A stretch of 64,000 bases of DNA, taken from NCBI GenBank assembly GCA_963693305.1, contig OY855913.1, forward strand, positions 17,553,484 through 17,617,483. The letters run 5' to 3'. Below the pieces are notes generated by a model. It had not been told where the DNA came from. It saw nothing but the letters and a program-made list of their open reading frames with translations, and made no database searches. Within the stretch, counting starts at the first letter, position 1, and every line of letters starts with the position of its first letter. Source of the DNA: Meandrina meandrites. Its lineage: Eukaryota; Cnidaria; Anthozoa; Scleractinia; Meandrinidae. Below, piece after piece: positions 49,061-60,184 of the stretch. Position numbers and translations under genes: made by a program.

Positions 49061-49952
49061 TTAATTACTGTAAAAGACCTATTGTAACGTCATGCATATA
49101 GGGACTCCATATGAATTCAGGCGACGTCTCGCTGAGGGGTGTAATTTTCGGATTTTGGTCTCGTTAGGGTATTCCCGCGCAAAACAGCAGTACTTTTCGC
49201 TGTCTAGCTCTCATTTAGGTTGGCGCGTAAAGAAATATAGAAAGCTAAATTCTATTTTTAGTATTTTGGTATCTTTTAGGGGTAAAAAAAAAAACGATTG
49301 AGCTACGCCCAGATTGGTTCCCTTAAGTGGTCTAATTCAAATTTCTGACTAGTATCCCCGTCTGTTTCATATGGGATTCCCCCTGGAGATATATCTAGCA
49401 AAATTTGGGAAGAAAACATGCTATTGTGAAATCGGTCATTGTAAAACAGACTGCGGACTGTGGACTGAAGACTGCAGACAAGGGGTAAAGTGCATACCAA
49501 GGGTAAAATAAGGAAGCCTGTGTAGCTGGCGGTTTATGTAGTGTTGAACGCACGCGCGCATTCTACCCCAACTAAACCGCCAACCACACAGGCAACGTTG
49601 CCTGGAACATTCCAAAATCTACAAACACAGGGTCCATGTCACTAGCCCGGCCTCCCAAGGCCTCTTTATTCCCCCCCCTCCCCCCCCCCCCCCCCAAAAA
49701 AAAGACTATACTGGAACTATTACATTGTAGTGACCGTTGACTATAGATCTTGTAGTTAGGCACAATTCTCGTCCCAGAGCTCCTCGTTTTTTTGTGCCCG
49801 AATGACCAAATCAAACAAGAGCTCTGGTTAGGCACGCACCAAGTCACGCGTACGTCTCGGCACCACGTTTTGAACTGCAGGTCACTTTGCATGTATACTT
49901 GAGCATAGTCGAACAACTGCAAATCTGTCAAAGAGGAAAGGCAAGATTTTAG

Positions 49953-50479
49953 GTGAGTCATTTTGTTGTTTATAACCTTTCCTTTTCTTTCTCTCGTTTA
50001 TGGAACAAAAAGATCAAGAATACACTCCGTTACATTATGTCTTAATTGAAGTTATGTCTAAATTGAAGTCACTAACTTTGAGCAAATTAACGGGTTTCCC
50101 ACGGTATAACAACCTGTAAAATTTTTCTTTGTTATTGAACTATTGTTTTCCTTCTCTAGACTGTATTGAGGTTCTTTGTTTGCATAGTTGAACAAGGATA
50201 GGCAAGGTTTTTGGTAAATCATTTTGTTGTTTATAATCTTTCCTTTTATTTCTCTCGTTTATGGAACACAAGCTCGAGGATACATTTTCATTACATTATG
50301 TGAATGTTATGTCTAAATTGAAGTCACGAGCTTTCAGCAAATTAACGTGTTTAACATGATATAACAATCTGTGAAATTTTTCTTTGTTATGGAACCATAT
50401 ACTGTTTTCCTTCTCTAGACCGATTTGAGCCAAATTGATTAAATTTGGTTATATTTGATTCTAAGACATCAATTTTCAG
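49953..50479 (+). other. 5'-UTR intron of the unit 3 gene, with internal tandem duplication
   Basis: The donor TTTTAG-GTGAGT is a better consensus than in unit 2; the acceptor is AATTTTCAG-CC. A segment of about 200 bp (GGCAAGATTTT, TTTATAA(C/T)CTTTCCTTTT, TCTCTCGTTTATGGAACA, GCAAATTAACG) occurs twice, from about 49938 and from about 50201, making this intron 207 bp longer than that of unit 2. Confidence 0.65.
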
Positions 50480-50513
50480 CCCTGTGGAACTTTGTGAACT
50501 TCGCCGAGTTATG

Positions 50514-50933
50514 ATGACGAGTCATGTTTTAAAGGAACCGACTGTGAATGGAAATCCAAAAACCAGCGGATGGCTAATGGACAACAACTTTCCAAATGAT
50601 CCGCGCAACAACAATGAAGATTCCCAAATCAGTAGCCCAGAGCAACCAAAAGAACAATGCAGCGCACACAAGTCAAGCCAATTTCACATTCGCCGCCATC
50701 GAGAAAGGCATTTCTTAAATTACTTGAAGAGAAAAAGAGCTGGGAGCTTTGCAAAGCTAGATCGATATGAGCGCACTTTCCAAGTTCTTCAGCAGTCGGG
50801 CCTCCTTAAAATTACGGCTGCTATCTTCCAACTAAGTCGGGACAGTGAATCGCTTCAAAAAGAAATAAACAAACTTCAAGAGGAGACTACTGAATTCAGC
50901 AGGCATTTAATTGAGCAACAACACAAGCGATAA
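50514..50933 (+). CDS. CIPC-like coiled-coil protein, unit 3
   Basis: It encodes 139 residues in one coding exon, with the start chosen to match the unit 2 protein; an ATG one codon earlier (50511) is equally possible. The basic patch RRHRERHFLNYLKRKR (60-75) is stronger than in unit 2 and could act as a nuclear signal. It is followed by DRYERTFQVLQQSGLLKIT (83-101) and a coiled coil to about residue 136. The last 30 residues differ from unit 2 at one position (N/D at 119). A C-terminal half more conserved than the N-terminal half suggests that both copies are still constrained there. Resemblance to CIPC is from the motif; clock function is inferred. Confidence 0.7.
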   Translation: MTSHVLKEPTVNGNPKTSGWLMDNNFPNDPRNNNEDSQISSPEQPKEQCSAHKSSQFHIRRHRERHFLNYLKRKRAGSFAKLDRYERTFQVLQQSGLLKITAAIFQLSRDSESLQKEINKLQEETTEFSRHLIEQQHKR

Positions 50934-51810
50934 ACAAAAAGTACTATAGCCAATCGAAGCGGACGGGGCGAAGGAAGGTCATAGATGATTATCACCACTA
51001 AAATAACTGGGAGGTCTGGGAGGAGTTGTGTTGGAAGCTTGATTCACATGCACGTGCAACGGAAACGGAAATGTGATAATCACAGCTTTTCAATCGGACC
51101 CGCTTGTTTCATCGCCCAGCCTTCTCCCGCCTCTTTCTTTCCCGTTGTGCGACGCAAAAACACGAATAGGAATGATGCAAATCGAGAGCAGCGAGCATGC
51201 AGCGAAGCCGCAAGCTGCCGGAAGCGCAGGCGCGGAAGGAAGGAGGGAACCTATTTCACTCTTCGAAGAAGAATTTTTCCCAACTTGCATAACTTTAACT
51301 TTTCCGGTAGCGCAGAAACAGTTCACGTTTTCCTTGCTTGCGTTTGCACTTGCATTAGCAATGTTCACATGTAAAGCAAACGCAAGCCAAGTGCAAGAAA
51401 ATTGACAATTCTCCATTCCTTGCGCTTGAATTTGCGTTGTGCTGCCTCACACGTTTATTAGCCTGTGCGCAGCAGTCTCCTATTTTCACACGTTGAGAAA
51501 GAACACGTTTCTTTTTCCGCGCGAGGAAATAGGAGACGGCTACACGCAGGTTACAAGTTTACCTTTGCACTTGCGTTTATGTTGTGACTTTAATTTTATT
51601 ATTGAGACTCATGTCAAATATTGATTATGCCATGAAATACTGTAGACGACTAGTACTATAGTAGAACTTGTGACAGATTTTTACATTAATGTAAACCAGT
51701 AAACATGTACAAGTCCGTGTAAAAACTGCACAAATAAGTCTAGCTAAATTAGGAAGAAGACAGGCTATTGTGAAATAGCAAATCACTAAAGTTGGAAATA
51801 TATTTAACAA

Positions 51811-51921
51811 TTATTCCACGAGCGCGCGTTGGATATGAGATGGTAGATAGCCAACGAGGCGCGTAGTGACTTGGCTATAACGATCTCATATCCAACAAGC
51901 GCGAGTGGTTATTAAAAACGC
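51811..51921. repeat. Foldback (GCGCGTTGGATATGAGA family)
   Basis: TTATTCCACGAGCGCGCGTT and TGGATATGAGA on the left pair with TCTCATATCCAACAAGCGCG on the right; the loop has TAGCCAACGAGGCGCG. Confidence 0.75.
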
Positions 51922-51924
51922 CCA

Positions 51925-52785
51925 AAAGAATTGCAATATTTGAGCTCTTCAGCTGTTTGCGTTGACGCGTATCGGCTACAATATTTGTGGTCAATGGTAC
52001 ATGAGCTCATATACCATTGCCTGTTAACCAATCAAATCACAGGAATTGCAATAAACCATTGCTAGTTTTTAATAATTCATAATAGGTTCGATAATGGGTG
52101 GAGAACTGAAGACCAATACGACGATAATATTTTCGCCCAGTGCCGTCGATAAACGCTGCCTCAAAATTGCGATTGAAGCATCAATTTCTAACGAAAACTA
52201 CGTTGCTGTTGCCATAAAATAGAACTTTGTAGTGCTCGTGAGGTCGAGGTGTTGAACGCGAACATCTACATGCTGTCAGTTACTTGAATTCAAAACTCTT
52301 TCTACCGTTGTAGACAAAACAAATTTGGAAAGGTGTATATGGAAAAAGAAAAGTGCAGGAAGGGTCATTTTGCGGTGAATATAAATAAAACCAAACCTCG
52401 GTGGCGCTGCAGATGAAATGATGTTTTCAGGGCTCCACACTCTACCGTAAAAAATAATGTAAGGAGCTCTGAGCAGATCAACGATGGGGATTCAGACTTC
52501 GCGGCGAAAATGTTAGGACTTTTGGGCTGACCAATGCGGCACAATAATGGTTACGATTTTTTAAGGATATCTCTGTGAGGTATATAAACTAAAAGCGGTG
52601 TATTCAATGTTCAAAGAGGGTTGCACTAGTGAAGCGGCGGGGGGGGGGGGGGGGGGGGGGGGAGGGGAATCTGGCCTGGTTTACGGGCGGAAAATGACGA
52701 ATAACGGATATCAAAATTTCATTTTCCCGACGCATGAAATTATGCTGCCAAGGTATCCCAGAAAGTAGGAATTCTTTCAGCAGTG
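51925..52785. other. Intergenic, no gene recognised
   Basis: It contains a 24-nt G tract (52639-52662) and short frames only. Confidence 0.5.
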
Positions 52786-52789
52786 AGAC

Positions 52790-53230
52790 CGCTGTTTACA
52801 ACAGAGTCCGCAAATCGTTTATACAAATCCATGATTTTCCCCCTACTGGAGTACTGTGACATCACCTGGCATGGCTGTGGTCAAGAGAACCAGAACAAGA
52901 TTGAACCCTTGCAAAGAAGAGCCAGTCGCATTGTTCTTAAAAACTCCCAAAACTGACAAGCAATGCCACTATCAATCAACTTGGATGGAGGCCGCTCTCC
53001 GAGAATAAGTAAATAAATGCCTTCAGTGTTCAGGGACTCGTGCCTGATCTATTCAAAGGCTATTTTAATATAAAAAGCTGTGACATTCATTCTTATTACA
53101 CTAGATTCGACAAGAACATTTTTATTGACAAAATAAGCTCGAAATTTCTAACTGTGCGTTTTATTGGTTGCTGCAGTGGGCAAGATCGTAAAATTCCCTC
53201 AAGTGTACTCCTCGAATGTTGCAAAGTAAT
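52790..53230 (+). pseudogene. LINE reverse-transcriptase C-terminal fragment
   Basis: Frame from 52813: NRLYKSMIFPLLEYCDITWH, then GCGQENQNKIEPLQRRASRI, ending in a stop at 52953. After frameshifts, LVPDLFKGYFNIKSCDIHSY and YTRFDKN follow from about 53035. This is the usual end of a CR1/Jockey-like ORF2. The stop and shifts show a dead copy. Confidence 0.8.
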
Positions 53231-53309
53231 GAGGACGAACCCATGTTCACCAATTTCTTTTACGACCGAAGTCAAACCGCGGAATTCGAGGCGTTTAACT
53301 TGATTATTG

Positions 53310-53879
53310 ATGAACGGATATTTTCCGAATTCCAGCCTTCACTCGGAACAACCACATGGTAATTAAGAAAAGGTTTATTACTACGCCAGTCTCTACATAA
53401 ATGACATTATAGAGGTGTCCATAATCTCGTGGTTTTAACTCATAATATATATGTAGTATTTTTAACATTTTATTCTTTATCGAATTTTTTAAATCGCCTC
53501 TAATGTCTGTCCATTATTAATGCTTTCATTTATTATTCTAACCGAGCCCACATTGATAGCAGTCGTGTGACTGAAGTGGCTGCCCGGTAAAAATATTTTT
53601 AATTATTATTATTAATCGAAAAATAAGGCAAAAGAACGACTGCATATTGCAAATTGCGTACCTTTATAACCGTCTTTCCCCTTTTTCATGTTTTCCGGGG
53701 GGTCTCGCGACTCAAAATCATGTGGAAGTGAAATCACAAATATCGATTATTAATTCAAGTTCTTCACGGGTCACGCGAAGCCTTTGATCGCGAAGATTAA
53801 TTTATGAAATTCACGTTTCACCAAAAATAGATTCGGCTTATAAATTACGAATCACGAGAATACCCCTGTTCGACTCTCT
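53310..53879. other. Intergenic, no gene recognised
   Basis: AT-rich; probably contains the 3' UTR of the minus-strand gene ending at 53880. Confidence 0.5.
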
Positions 53880-54293
53880 TCAGTGAATGACTTTGTTCGC
53901 TTCTGGAGACTGTTTCCGTCCGGCTTGTAAATCTTCAGAATCTTCTTTTAATGTTCTTCTAAATATAGCGAGAGTCGCTTGTTCAAGCTGGTCGATTTCT
54001 TTCTGTAGTTTGATGTTTTCCTCCAAGAGTTTTGAGGTTTGAGTGACGATTCCCAGTAAGCCAGCAAACTGAAGTACCGCAATAGTTTTGTTAAATCGGT
54101 TACCGTTCCGCGTTGTTCCATTTAATTCGCTTCTTCTTGGTCCTTTAAGCGCACTTTTACGCGTACCAAGTATACGAGCTCGGTGAACATATCCATTCGG
54201 ATCTTTACTGGGATCTTTCGATGCGACAGTGTCGTGAAAACTGAAGTTTTCTGTAGTAGAATGTATACCTTCGTGTTGCGAATTCGAGTTCAT
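53880..54293 (-). CDS. CIPC-like coiled-coil protein A
   Basis: It encodes 137 residues in a single exon starting at an ATG in good context (AAA-ATG-A). The N-terminal 60 residues are polar with a basic stretch (38-54). The family module is at 66-113: RFNKTIAVLQFAGLLGIVTQ, then a coiled coil with LQKEIDQL. Against the family consensus it keeps R-F-x-K-T, V-L, G-L-L and LQKEID; the D before the first R is replaced by N. The frame is clean, with no introns visible in the coding part. A pair of CACGTG boxes lies 151-187 bp above the start codon. The gene is on the opposite strand to units 1-3 and tandem with gene B. A role in the clock is inferred from the motif and the E-boxes. Confidence 0.72.
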   Translation of the reverse strand: MNSNSQHEGIHSTTENFSFHDTVASKDPSKDPNGYVHRARILGTRKSALKGPRRSELNGTTRNGNRFNKTIAVLQFAGLLGIVTQTSKLLEENIKLQKEIDQLEQATLAIFRRTLKEDSEDLQAGRKQSPEANKVIH

Positions 54294-54443
54294 TTTGGTA
54301 AAGGATACGCTGAAAATTTAAACGGTGCTCGAAGATCAGCAAGTTTTTAACGCGACTTCAGGGCTCATCTTTTCTTGTATGCTATACTGTCTGGTTGTTC
54401 AGTTCGCGTGACTTCTGTTCACGGGGAGCGATTTGGTTCGTTT

Positions 54444-54480
54444 CACGTGCCGCCCTGTTCAATTTCTACAGACGCACGTG
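54444..54480 (-). promoter_or_regulatory. Paired CACGTG E-boxes of gene A
   Basis: CACGTG at 54444-54449 and 54475-54480, starts 31 bp apart, located 151-187 bp upstream of the gene A start codon. CACGTG is the canonical site for CLOCK:BMAL/CYCLE and other bHLH factors such as USF, MYC or MITF. Confidence 0.7.
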
Positions 54481-54659
54481 ACAACCTGGATACCCGCGAG
54501 AGTCTGGAAATGAATTAATATTTTAACATACTGAGAAGGAAAAAAAACAAGTATAAAATTGTTTAATGTTTACAAAATGTACATTGTAAAACAGGCAAAT
54601 TACTCCACAATTTTCTGCTAACAGATTGGATTTATAATTACAGTATATACACCTCTCCA

Positions 54660-54945
54660 TCCATAGCTCCCATTTTTTTCCATTTTCCCATATTCTGGAC
54701 CTTGCTGTTCTTTTCCCTTATTCTTTCCTATCTTTTTTTGAGCTTTCATTTTTTCGCCTGTGTTCTTTTTCCCATACTATTTTAATATCATTTCCTTTAC
54801 CCTTGCTTTTATTCCCCACTGGTTTGTTTTCACTGATTTTCTTTTCCCCTCGGTTTGTTTTTGTCTGGTTTTCTATCCTCAGGGTTTCTTTTCCCCATTT
54901 TTTTTTCATTACTTCTCTCCCTCAAAAAAAAAGAACTATTTATAG
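54660..54945 (+). repeat. Pyrimidine-rich tract
   Basis: The plus strand is dominated by T and C runs (TTCTTTTCCC, TTTCCTTTACCC and similar) for about 285 bp. It is a degenerate low-complexity stretch between genes A and B. Confidence 0.7.
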
Positions 54946-55216
54946 GGCAATTTAATGATGGTGCGTAGGTGGAGACCTGCTCTCACTATTTGGCAATCAC
55001 CTGGGGGGAGAAGTGGGCGAGAGAGCTGATGGCCCCTCCCGCAAAAATAACCTAATAGCTCATGCACGCGTTGCGGGCCCACACAAAAGAAAGACGTGTG
55101 CACGATACGCACGAAAACGTTTTAGTGCGTAGCCACACATTTTTGTTTATATAAAAGTCAGATACGATCTCGGATCTCATGTTATTAAAATTCAGGGAAT
55201 TTGTCAGTTCCAGTTA

Positions 55217-55726
55217 TTAAAGTAACGATTGAGATAGTTTTGCGAGCAGCTTTTGGCCTTCCTCATTGTAAACGCCACTCGACTGGCTCTCCCTTTCAAG
55301 TTTCTGCCTTATTTGATTCTGTAACTGTATGCTGTGATCTTTCGTTATTTGCCGAAGCTTGTCGATCTCGGTTTGAATCGTTTCACTGTTACGCAACAGT
55401 TCGGAAATACTTTGCGAGATTTGAAGGAGCCCCGAGAGCCGTAACACTTCGGCAGTTCTGTGATATCTGTCCGCCATATTCGAGTGGGAAACACTAGCTT
55501 TCTTTTTGAGCGATTTTGAGTGGTGGTGTCTGTTATGGTGTGAGCGAGCTCGAGATGACTCGGGGTAGTCTTTCTTGCATTTCACTCCATAACTCTCGAT
55601 CGGCAGTTCTTCCAAAGCAGACGACCTTTTTTCGTCACAATCCGTAGACGAGTTATTCTTCTGCGGCCTGCATTCGCTGGCTGTTGAGTCCAGAATGCTC
55701 CCGCTGGGATGTAGAACTTCGCACAT
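55217..55726 (-). CDS. CIPC-like coiled-coil protein B
   Basis: It encodes 169 residues in a single exon, the longest clean family member in the window. The N-terminal part is Ser/Lys-rich with a His/Arg cluster (61-69, RSHHNRHHH) and a basic patch SKSLKKK (70-76). The family module runs from 86: DRYHRTAEVLRLSGLLQISQ, then a coiled coil (about 103-145, including IDKL). An extra 25-residue C-terminal tail is absent in units 2 and 3. Paired CACGTG boxes lie 166-202 bp above the start. It sits 0.9 kb upstream of gene A in the same orientation. CIPC-like identity rests on the module; no other known domain is visible. Confidence 0.75.
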   Translation of the reverse strand: MCEVLHPSGSILDSTASECRPQKNNSSTDCDEKRSSALEELPIESYGVKCKKDYPESSRARSHHNRHHHSKSLKKKASVSHSNMADRYHRTAEVLRLSGLLQISQSISELLRNSETIQTEIDKLRQITKDHSIQLQNQIRQKLERESQSSGVYNEEGQKLLAKLSQSLL

Positions 55727-55891
55727 TTAGTATTCGGTCCCGCGAGTTCTCAGTTCGTTATCTGTGCTTGTTCTCACTTTAGTATACAATAAATCAAGAA
55801 ATCCTTATGTTTCCCAGTTACGTTTTCAACGAACATTAGCTCATCAAGGATCTTTCGCCGTAGTTTCCGAGGGTCGACTGACTCGTCACTG

Positions 55892-55928
55892 CACGTGAAT
55901 TGAAATAAACAAGTGGACTTCTCACGTG
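55892..55928 (-). promoter_or_regulatory. Paired CACGTG E-boxes of gene B
   Basis: CACGTG at 55892-55897 and 55923-55928, starts again 31 bp apart, 166-202 bp upstream of the gene B start codon. Confidence 0.7.
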
Positions 55929-56139
55929 GGTGACACGTTGGCGGGATCGGAAACGTGACTGCCGCCATATTGAATTTTGACGCACGAGACAACGACGATT
56001 TTTCAAAATCGCGGAGAAGGCCCTGGGGAACCTTCAATAACAAGGACCCGACCTTTCTCGGTTGTGGTAAATTCCAGCCGCTTCTCTGAAGTAAGCGACC
56101 AGAGAAGACGGGTAAAATTTTGGCTACGCGATTTGTGAT

Positions 56140-56785
56140 CAATAATCAATTCGAGCTAAGCTTTCCTTTTTCGCGTGTCGCCAGCTCGCTTCGCTTGCCG
56201 ACATTGTTAATAGTGTTGGGTAAAAGGAAATAATGATAATTGACGAAGTACTTGCAAAAAGTTTAGGTAAGCTGGAAAACCCGGTGCAGTCATTATCCAA
56301 TCAGAAAGCAACAGGGAGCTGCCTTCGGCATTTGATTGGAGATGACTGCAGACGGAACACCTCCCCCCCTCCCCCCCGCTCCGCCCAGCCCCGGCCCCGG
56401 GGTTCAGTTCCGTCTCCTTGCCCTATTTTTACGGGATTTCGTGCGTATCTCCATGCGCGTATACGAGTTCGCCATGCCAGCAGTAACAACAGCTTGCAAG
56501 GTCGGAGGCAGTGAAATTGAAAGCGCCAAATTCAATGCATGTGGAACGTAGCCTTGGTATGAATACGCAAAGGCAAGTTTCAGTGAAGTGGATTTAGATA
56601 AAGTAAAGAACAGAGCATCGAGGTCAGCATCCGAACTTACAAAAAGTGTAAACGAATCTGAGATAATTCTACTTAGCATGCAGCTTTGAAATGTTTAACT
56701 TAAAATTAAAACCAATAATAATATACATTAACTTTTGTCCAAAAGACTTGATACTTGGCATTTTACTTAAACTAGGGGTGTTTAG
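56140..56785. other. Intergenic with a C-rich patch
   Basis: A GC-rich stretch (56360-56410, CCTCCCCCCCGCTCCGCCCA) is flanked by short frames without recognisable motifs. Confidence 0.5.
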
Positions 56786-56787
56786 AG

Positions 56788-56890
56788 TGATTTCATTTAA
56801 AACTAAACAAAAGAAAACAATGGAATTAGTCTCTAATAGTACCTAATAGTGTAGTAAATATTTCACGGGTTTAGTAAAATCACTCTAACT
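56788..56890. mobile_element. MITE, AGTGATTTTATT family, copy 3
   Basis: The left end is AGAGTGATTTCATTTAAAAC and the right end TTTAGTAAAATCACTCTAA. The interior AAACTAAACAAAAGAAAACA equals that of the 10213-10357 copy. This is the shortest of the three copies. Confidence 0.75.
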
Positions 56891-57171
56891 AGTAATCTTC
56901 TTAGGTAGGTAGAGAGGAATGACGACCAAGCTAATTGCATTATTTTGTCTCATGCACAGACTCAAATCTTTGCTTTGTTGGATATTTAAAAAAAAAAATT
57001 AAAAAAATCAACTAGATCGGTGGCCAACCTGACATGACCTTGGTACTCTGCAAGCTAGACGTATGAGAAGTAGGCATCATTAATTTAAGACCAGAATGTT
57101 TTTTTTATAAAGCTGTTCTTGTAAGTAGTGCATCAGCAAGGTGGGAACATGCTGGCCTTGATCTATCACTA

Positions 57172-57535
57172 TACCGTAAAATTCCGGTTATAAGCCCCCC
57201 CCCCCCCCCCCCCCACCCCCCCCCCCGCTTATAAGCCCTCCCGGTTATAGGCCCATCTAACTGGAAACAAAAATATACATCCAGTTGTAAGCTCCCCCGG
57301 ATATAAGCCCCCCTGTGCTGGATGACCGTACTGAACAGGGTTAAATGTTGCTTTATTTTGACTTTTTAACTTAAAATGTATTTCGATCAACGCTACTGTG
57401 GCTCGTTTCCAAAAATTTTTTTATTCCGCTTATAAGCCCCCCTGGATAATTATAAGCCCCTCCGTTTATAAGCCCACCCAAAACCCCTTACGGAGTTGTA
57501 TAAGCCCAGGGCTTATAATGGTATATTATGGTATC
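57172..57535. mobile_element. Element with TTATAAGCCC ends
   Basis: The left end TACCGTAAAATTCCGGTTAT and the right end (complement TACCATAATATACCATTATA) form imperfect inverted repeats of about 25 bp running into AAGCCC. Inside are several TATAAGCCCCC repeats and a C tract (57195-57226). A fragment of the family is at 2936-3010. Confidence 0.65.
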
Positions 57536-57539
57536 TTGA

Positions 57540-59780
57540 AAGGTTTTAAAACCTTGTATAATAAAATTTTAATAATGGTAATTGAACTGAGTCGAGTACA
57601 ATTAGGTCTGAATTAATTATATGTGTGATTCCAAAATCGAACGAGCACAGTGCGAGTTCGATTTGAAATCATAAAAATGATTTCAGATCAAAATTACATG
57701 ACATGAAGTTCAATTACCACTTTATTTCATAATTTTATTTGCCCAAATACAGGATTTTTGTCAGCACCAGTATTTTATTGATCCAGTATAAGAAAAGATG
57801 TGATTTAGAGCAAAAAAATAGGGTGATTCTTAAATTGCACTGCATTTTCCTGCATTTGATTGGTTACTTTGAACAAGCCTTGAAATCTGTTGTTTTGCTT
57901 TAAGTGTTCCTTTTTCATTGGCTGGGGAAAAGATGCGATTTAGAGCAAAAAATAGTGCAATTTGTGAATAAATCGCACTGCTCATGAGAGCCAATTAGAT
58001 TTCAATCCAAGGATCATCAGAGATTTCAAAACGGATGTAATAAATAAAACAATAAATAATTTAATTATTATCGTGAAAAAGTGGATGTTTAATTTAATAC
58101 TGGGCAGTCAAAGAATACAAAGAGCATTTTTCACACTACCTGGTCAATGCTTTATTCATAGTTTCTTCATAGTTTCTTTAGATATGTTACATACTTTGTA
58201 TCAAGCAAACCAGACTTGCAGGTTGGTTATTAATAGCAAATAAGTATATCATTATAAGTTTACACAAGAAGGTATGATTAAAGGATGTTGGCTTCTCCTA
58301 CTTTCTACGCCATCTTAAACTGGCATTATATTTTTGCACATGTGTAGATCAGAGCCAAGAGACGAGCTAGAAGTTAAAAAAAATTGCATAGAAAGCAACA
58401 CTCTTTATACTGTGAACACCTAACAATTTCTTGATTTTTCAAAAACTGTTGAATATTCACCTTGTTTATTGTGCTATATTAAACATAAAATTAATTTTAT
58501 AACTGTATAATAATGATTGGAATGATCATGAGTTTAAATATTTACAATAAAACCCCATTTACACATGCTACCAAACTAGTAAAGTGCTGCTTTTCACCTT
58601 TGCTTCGCACAGTTTTTAGAAAACAATAGGACAATGTCCAGAACAAAACCAGAAAATTGGCAAGGCAAACGGAAACATCATCATAAAAAGACAGAATTAA
58701 TAAACGGTGCATGCACAGTTTACTAACATAACATTACTTTGTTACTAATGGTTTACTCTCTACAGCTAAAACACTTAACACTAATTTAACAAATATTTAA
58801 TTCAGTTTATTATTTCACACATCTGTTTTTGTTACTTTTATATTCAATTTGGTCTTTTTTTGGGATGCATTGTATTTCATAATTTGTAAATTTTCTTTTG
58901 ATCAAGTATTTGCTGGAATATTGCTTATCACTGACTCTGATAGTGTTTGGAAATACCTGGCTGCATAGAGTGAGAACTCGTGTGCCACTGAATCAGTTCA
59001 AACCTGATAAAACTCACCAAAGGTGGCTAATGGTTCGTATAAAAAGATGCACATCGCACAATTTTGGTCAAATTTCATCTGTGAGCTTTGACATCTCAAG
59101 TTTCAATTTATGCAGCAGTCAGAGTCTCAATTTCTTTTACAAGGGTAAGAAAATTCTTGGGCTTGCAATGTCTTGCATTCATCATGTATCATTCATCAGA
59201 CAGTGTAAAGTCTCCTTAAATTGGCCAAAATGTCACATGAGCACTATTAAGCAATTTGATATTTTCAAGTTTCCACAGGATTTTTGGGTGCAAGAGAACT
59301 TCCTGAACTGGTCCACAATAAAAAGGACCATTCTGATTCAATTTTTTTCAAATTATAGTTGGATTGAGGAAAGATAGAGAACTCTTAAAAAATAATGTTA
59401 CCAATGTTATGAATTTGTTGTTTTCTGTTAAATATTTTGTGTAAAGTTTGTTTAATTTTCCCTGCCTAACTGTTAGAAAAGTGGCCAACTTAATTTATAA
59501 TAAAAATTTTATTAGCCTAGATAGTCTGTACTGTAATTTTGGGTTAAGATGTTGGCAAAAATTGCATGGTATGTCACCATTGGTTAAAATGGCTCAGAAA
59601 CTTGCAAAAAACACAAACTTAACAAAAATTATCTCCCTATACGTGTACTTCATCACACAATTTTTGCATGAAAATATCCATACCTCCCCATCAAAAATTT
59701 GAACCCGTACCTTTCCAGATATTTCCTGAAACCACTCATTATTTAAATGTAGTATCTATATGGCCAAGTGCAAGAAAACA
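57540..59780. other. AT-rich intergenic DNA
   Basis: A 159-codon frame (58898-59377, plus) opens with TTG and has no recognisable domain. Two similar stretches near 57795-57830 and 57930-57970 (AAGATG(T/C)GATTTAGAGCAAA) show a small local duplication. Confidence 0.5.
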
Positions 59781-59782
59781 CA

Positions 59783-60045
59783 TTCTCAAACTCATTAATA
59801 ATTCTTCAAGTTAAAACAATGAAAATCATAACCACGAAGTTCGAGGTTTGGATACCTGGTCTTAATTAGGTTAAATTTTTACGTTACTTATTTATCTCTT
59901 TACTCCTGAGATTTTGTTTCGATTGAGAAGATGTATCAAACACTCGAGACAGTGTTTCATCGACTATCCAAACACGGCAAATTTCATCAAAAATACTCTG
60001 CTGCACGTCGTTTAAAATTTTCAACTCTTGAAATAAAATTACCAA
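59783..60045 (+). repeat. Foldback repeat, copy 2 (GAGTGTTTCATCAC family)
   Basis: It matches 47029-47330: CTCAAACTCATTAATAATTC, GATTGAGAAGATGTATCAAA and AGTGTTTCATCGACTATCC. The right half of the foldback is missing. Confidence 0.65.
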
Positions 60046-60134
60046 AACAGAAAGAATAAAAATTACATTTTGATCATAACTACCAATCCTTAATTTTAAA
60101 ATAAAATTATAAAAAATAAAAAGTTACAGAATAA

Positions 60135-60140
60135 TTTATT
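60135..60140 (-). terminator. Candidate poly(A) signal of gene C
   Basis: AATAAA on the minus strand, 45 nt past the gene C stop codon, in AT-rich DNA. Confidence 0.4.
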
Positions 60141-60184
60141 TAAGATGTATTATAAATTAAAAGGTTTCTAACTTAAAATGTGTT

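Larger units (their letters stand above)
49360..51680 (+). repeat. Duplicated unit 3
   Basis: Colinear with unit 2 (28290-30604). It includes the foldback at 49513-49594, a C-rich tract at 49671-49695, the gene, and the foldback at 51461-51555. Confidence 0.85.

Noticed and set aside
55774..56142. 122-codon minus-strand frame above gene B
   Set aside because: It opens with a poor start, overlaps the E-box region and has no recognisable motif; more likely promoter DNA.
58898..59377. 159-codon plus-strand frame
   Set aside because: It starts at TTG, has no recognisable motif, and lies in AT-rich low-complexity DNA.
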